Origin: Paramarasmius palmivorus
Lineage: Eukaryota > Basidiomycota > Agaricomycetes > Agaricales > Marasmiaceae
Assembly (NCBI GenBank): GCA_037176845.1
Contig: JAYKXP010000220.1
Span: forward strand, 1-60,581
Direction of reading: 5' to 3'
DNA: 60,581 nucleotides
Shown: in pieces, positions 57,201 through 60,581 of the stretch
Numbering within the stretch: position 1 is the stretch's first letter
How the letters are laid out: the number at the start of each line of letters is the position of its first letter
Program-made: the position numbers and the translations under genes
The notes under the pieces: model-generated
Databases searched by the model: none
Seen by the model: the letters and a program-made list of their open reading frames with translations, nothing else
What the model was told of the DNA's origin: nothing

Positions 57201-59560
57201 TAGGTTCTCTCTATGCTAACATGAGCTGAGAACGACAGAACTGCTCGATGTTTCTATTGGCGGCACCTGCAGGTGCAGGAGGTGCAGGAGTTGCAGGAGT
57301 AGACAACGAAGGCGTCTCAGCCACCACCTTCCTCACCCCTCTCAACTGAATAGAGTCATTGTAAAAGTCGTCTAGGCAAGCAACGGTTCCAACAGACTCG
57401 CCAACGTCTCGGATGATCCTTGGTTTCGCAATGTCTCCGCTTCCTTTCAATCGCATCCGGTCACTACACCCCAACTCTTTACCAGAACGGAAATTGTATC
57501 TACGTTGACGAAAGCCCAGTCATCATTTCCAATGTATGTACCTCCTTCTATACTGCGCCCTGACCTACTACCTCAAACTCTAGTCCTCCGTCTAGGTTTC
57601 TCTCCGGCAGCATGAGCTAGAACAATCGAGGACGACCCTCTCGAATTCACCCATCCTGACCTCTCCACAGGGAGTGCAGGGGGTGCAGGAGCATCCAACG
57701 AGTGTGTTGCCGCAGTCAGGCATTGTCTCGTTCCGACCAACTATTCACAGAGATCAACCTCGTGATGTCCAAGTTTACGGACCCGTTCCTCGAGCTCTTC
57801 CAAAGAACCGCAACAAGTCTAGATCTACTCAAAATGCTCTCCCTACACCCGAGAAATTCATTCGAACTCGATGCATGATCCTGCTCGCAGAAACCTACCA
57901 CGACTTCACGTGTCAAGATATCCCACCGACAGTCCCACGAGGATTTTTTCACCAGCGAATCAGGATGGATCCCGATGCATGTTCATGGGATCCATGGCAC
58001 CCGGAATGAGCTCAGGAACAGCGATCCCGGTGGGACCAACACCTTCTTTGGCCGTCTCAGCTCAAGAGAGGTACCCTAGAAGTCGTCGAGGTAAGTCTAA
58101 CGATCCCTCCACAAATTTAGAAGTTGATATCTCACCATTCTTTCCAGCTGTTTGTGAAACTAAATACACCGAAAAGCTCCTGGAATCCAACGCCGTACCA
58201 GCGTTTCTCCAAGGCGTCCGATCACGGTCCAACAGACTCACCAAAAGGTGCGTTGCAGATTTTTTTCTCCTATATTGTCGCTCAGCCTTGCTTATAGGAT
58301 GTACAGCCACTTGCAGAACAGGACAAAGCAGCTCTACGATCGCGGCTTGTCCAGCAATGCTCACTTTCGGGCCCTCAGATAAAGGAATACGCGCTCAAGT
58401 CGCAGAATCAGTCGCCCTGATTGCGGAGCTCGACTTTCCTTCATCCCTTCCAGCTGTTTGGATGAAATTATACACCGAACAACTACTTGAATCCAATGCC
58501 GTACCCGTGTTTGTCCTCCAAGGCGTCTGGTCGATGGTAGGTTCCAACAGCCTTACCAGTGTCTCAGATGATCCCCTTGGTTTCCCCAATGCCTTCGCAT
58601 TCCTTTTCCACCTGCGATCCCCTCAGGTCACTACACTCAGCTATTCACTACGACAGAAACTATTTCTACCTTGGTTGAAGGCGTCGTCATTCCAGATGTA
58701 CGTACGTACCTTCTTTCATGCTAAGCCCTTGACCACCTCGAATCCGCCTTCTAGGTCTCTCTCCGCCAACATGAGCTAGGCAATTTGGGGGCATGACCCG
58801 CTTGAATTCATCCGTCTGGAACTTTCTATTGGCGGTGCAGGTGCAGAAGGCTGGGAGTATCTAACGAAGGTGTTACGTCGTCAGGCAGCTGCAGACGTTG
58901 TCCAAAGCCTCGTCGGTACTGGAGGCGGTGAGGGCGATAAAGGTCACCACTAGCATCGTCGGCAACTGGATTTACTAATGAGCGTCTAGGCCTTACCGAG
59001 TACGTGCAAGCTGGGAAGAGCACAGACGGCGAAGGGTGGAAGGCCAAAAGATAGCGCAATCTACCTCCCCACTGCCCTTGCTTCTCGAGGCGCAACCGCT
59101 CAACACGGTTGTTACGGCAACGAACGCACTCGTTGATGTCGTCAAGTCTTTCTCGGACCAGACGTTTATGAGGACTTGCAAGCTCATGGCAACGTACATC
59201 CCGATTGCAAGTGGATGCTATTTGTTGTGTGGGGGGGGGGGGGGGGGTTGTTAGGTTCTTGTACACATTCCGATTGCAAGTATTAAGAGGCCACCTACAT
59301 TAGGCTGTTAGAGGTCATTAACTGATCCCTCAAATAGCTCACCAAACAACAACTGCTTTAACGTTCTTTTTTCACTGCTAGCAAGACACCTGCAGTCAGA
59401 TAACCTATGTATACACCTATATGCAATCACCATCGAGAGAGTGTTTGTTAGCGAATACGATACGACAACCTGGTCAAAGGAGTCAGATGCTGTATTCCCA
59501 TGCTCCTATTCATTGACTAGCCCCTCACAATACCATTTCAGGTTCATAAATCAAACTGAC
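57200..59560 (+). pseudogene. CSE1: Scrambled CSE1/exportin-2 pseudogene array (right outer)
   Basis: Partner of 430-2800. In order: Gly/Ala linker (57260-57320), mid-protein pieces (57360-57600), linker again (57610-57720), FTEINL...DPFLELFQRTATS (57735-57830), TYHDFTCQDIPPT, KLNTPKSS-type remnant then N-terminal DVQPLAEQDKAALRSRLV (58290-58350), ESVALIAELDFPSSLPAVW fused directly to KLYTEQLLESNAVPVF (58405-58515), SVSDDPLGFP, then linker and ALVDVVKSFSDQTF (58800-59170), and a final spliced piece with LTKQQLL (59335-59420). The fusion at 58440 removes sequence still present on the left. Confidence 0.8.
59231..59247 (+). repeat. G17 homopolymer
   Basis: Seventeen consecutive G interrupt a CSE1 relic. 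The left-arm counterpart near 490-510 has no such run. It is either a late insertion or a sequencing or assembly artefact. Confidence 0.9.
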
Positions 59561-59699
59561 ATTCACCGAAACCGCCAATGACCTCCATCATGCTCTCGAC
59601 TTTCCAAAACCAGAAGCTGCAGGGACCCCAGAAAAAGGTTGCTGAGAACGACCATCTGATGAAATGTGTCCCTAAGACCCAAGTGTTCTTTTTCTCTCC

Positions 59700-59860
59700 A
59701 CTAACAGCTGGTACTCATCAGGTACACAATGCGAGTCATTGTCTCTTCTGACACGGCAGTCTCTTTCTTTTCACCCAACTACCAGGCGCTGCTCAAAGCG
59801 ATTCGTTGATATATCCTCGGACCGTCTCCGCATCTCGCGGAACCCTATCATCTATTAACA
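59700..59860 (+). pseudogene. CSE1: CSE1/exportin-2 C-terminal-half fragment
   Basis: Reads NYQALLK and continues with a broken version of the segment seen at 9110-9260 and, inverted, at 150-240. It marks the outer end of the detectable inverted repeat. Confidence 0.55.
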
Positions 59861-60581
59861 GGGCCGCAGCCAGGCCTTCGAATCTCCTCATGATCCATCA
59901 AACTTTCAAGTCCGCCAGGAACTACGCTGAAAGAGGCGAATCTTCATCTGGAACCGACGACGACGCATTTGTCACAATGACTACATTAGACGAGAAGAGA
60001 AAAGCACTGGACTACCAAGCACATAGTCCAGACTTGCCGACTCTGAATCTGTCGATCATTGACCCATTGCATATGGCGCGACCCGAAAAGTACTTGGCGG
60101 GGAGATGGGTGAGGTTCACCAAAGCAAGGGGGGGGCGGTCGTCTTCGGGAATTTGCTCTTCCGCTGTGTAATCCACCAGGTCCGTTGTCCGGTAATACAG
60201 AGTTTGGCGCAGGCAGATGTGTGATATGAGAATCCAATTCTGATTATTAGGATATATTAAACCGAACTAATCGTGGATGGTTTGCAGGTTTGGTGCGAGT
60301 GAGGATATGAGGAATCCGTTGCCCGGTCAGTCTGCCCTGTTCCCACCGGATTTCCGGATGCGAAATCCGGATGCACGGATATTTTTAGTATTTTCTGAGC
60401 TGGAATGTGTATGTAAAAACATAGCATTGTCATATCAAGTACTCAGAAACATAAAACATGTAGAAGGTTATTATATCTTCTAGCTCTCATCTCTAGTGCT
60501 TTGGTAGAGAAAGATATCTAAGTGTGTTACTTGCAGTATGATAGACAATATGCTTAAAATTTATAAAATATATCCCTCAGT
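59861..60581. other. Unique right edge
   Basis: A 121-codon frame (59806-60171, +) with TLDEKRKALDYQAHSPDLPT continues past the CSE1 fragment, with no recognised family. A hairpin of GGATTTC/GAAATCC with loop CGGATGC lies near 60348-60369, in a run of CCGGAT-type words. No telomere repeat. Confidence 0.4.

Larger units (their letters stand above)
45540..59850. repeat. Right arm of the giant imperfect inverted repeat
   Basis: Inverted partner of 150-14792. Relative to the left arm it has about 1.2 kb of extra CSE1-derived sequence (about 51790-52975), an expanded 19-bp minisatellite at 54067-54233, about 300 bp extra near 59265-59560 and a different 760-bp block at 49906-50680. Protein-level conservation of the T5orf172 gene is nearly complete, whereas the RBR and CSE1 pieces differ by frameshifts. 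Confidence 0.93.

Noticed and set aside
150..59850. The inverted arms as a pure assembly mirror artefact
   Set aside because: The arms differ by many substitutions, a 1.2-kb gap, a private 2-kb block on the left, a private 760-bp block on the right and repeat-number changes. A mirrored contig would be identical. Mis-joining of two real paralogous regions is still possible.

Overview
The window looks like nuclear DNA of a mushroom-forming basidiomycete (Agaricomycetes). The evidence is dense short introns (about 50-65 nt, GT..AG), roughly even base composition, a full-length Plavaka/Tnp2-type transposase, a fungal TET/JBP dioxygenase, a T5orf172 (GIY-YIG superfamily) protein, an NLR-type NACHT relic and several proteins that look lineage-specific. 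I cannot name the species. No tRNA, rRNA, CRISPR array or telomere repeat was seen.

Layout. Two imperfect inverted-repeat arms (about 150-14792 and 45540-59850; matching positions sum to about 59.7-60.35 kb) surround a spacer of about 30.7 kb. The outer parts of the arms are a graveyard. They hold scrambled, repeatedly duplicated pieces of a CSE1/exportin-2 (importin-alpha re-exporter) gene and four copies of an RBR (RING-IBR-RING) ubiquitin-ligase gene, two per arm, all with the same in-frame TAG between IBR and second RING. An NLR relic lies only in the left arm. At the inner edge of each arm sits an intact three-exon T5orf172 gene, transcribed outward from the spacer, followed by a decayed small gene with a possible membrane segment.

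The spacer is mostly intact. From left to right: a relic (14.84-15.54 kb); a WRN-type 3'-5' exonuclease fused to a C-terminal dsRNA-binding domain (-); a Pro/Gln-rich unknown (-); a WD40 protein with a C-terminal membrane anchor (+); four unknown proteins, two with membrane segments (+); a TET/JBP dioxygenase (+); two small basic or coiled-coil proteins (+); a complete 8-exon Plavaka transposase (-) with a small gene just upstream (-); an unknown with a C-terminal domain of repeat-family type (+); a 445-aa coiled-coil protein (-); a small unknown (-); a RING-finger protein (+); and a second WRN-type exonuclease (-) whose catalytic acids are lost. The two exonuclease paralogs lie in the same orientation at the two ends of the spacer.

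Working together. I see no operon-like logic. The TET/JBP gene (predicted 5-methylcytosine oxidation) beside a Plavaka transposase matches the published association of this family with DNA transposons in Agaricomycetes. The rest reads as an accessory island of nucleic-acid and ubiquitin proteins bracketed by a giant inverted duplication. Exon models were built by hand from splice consensus and reading-frame continuity and have not been checked by RNA or database search.
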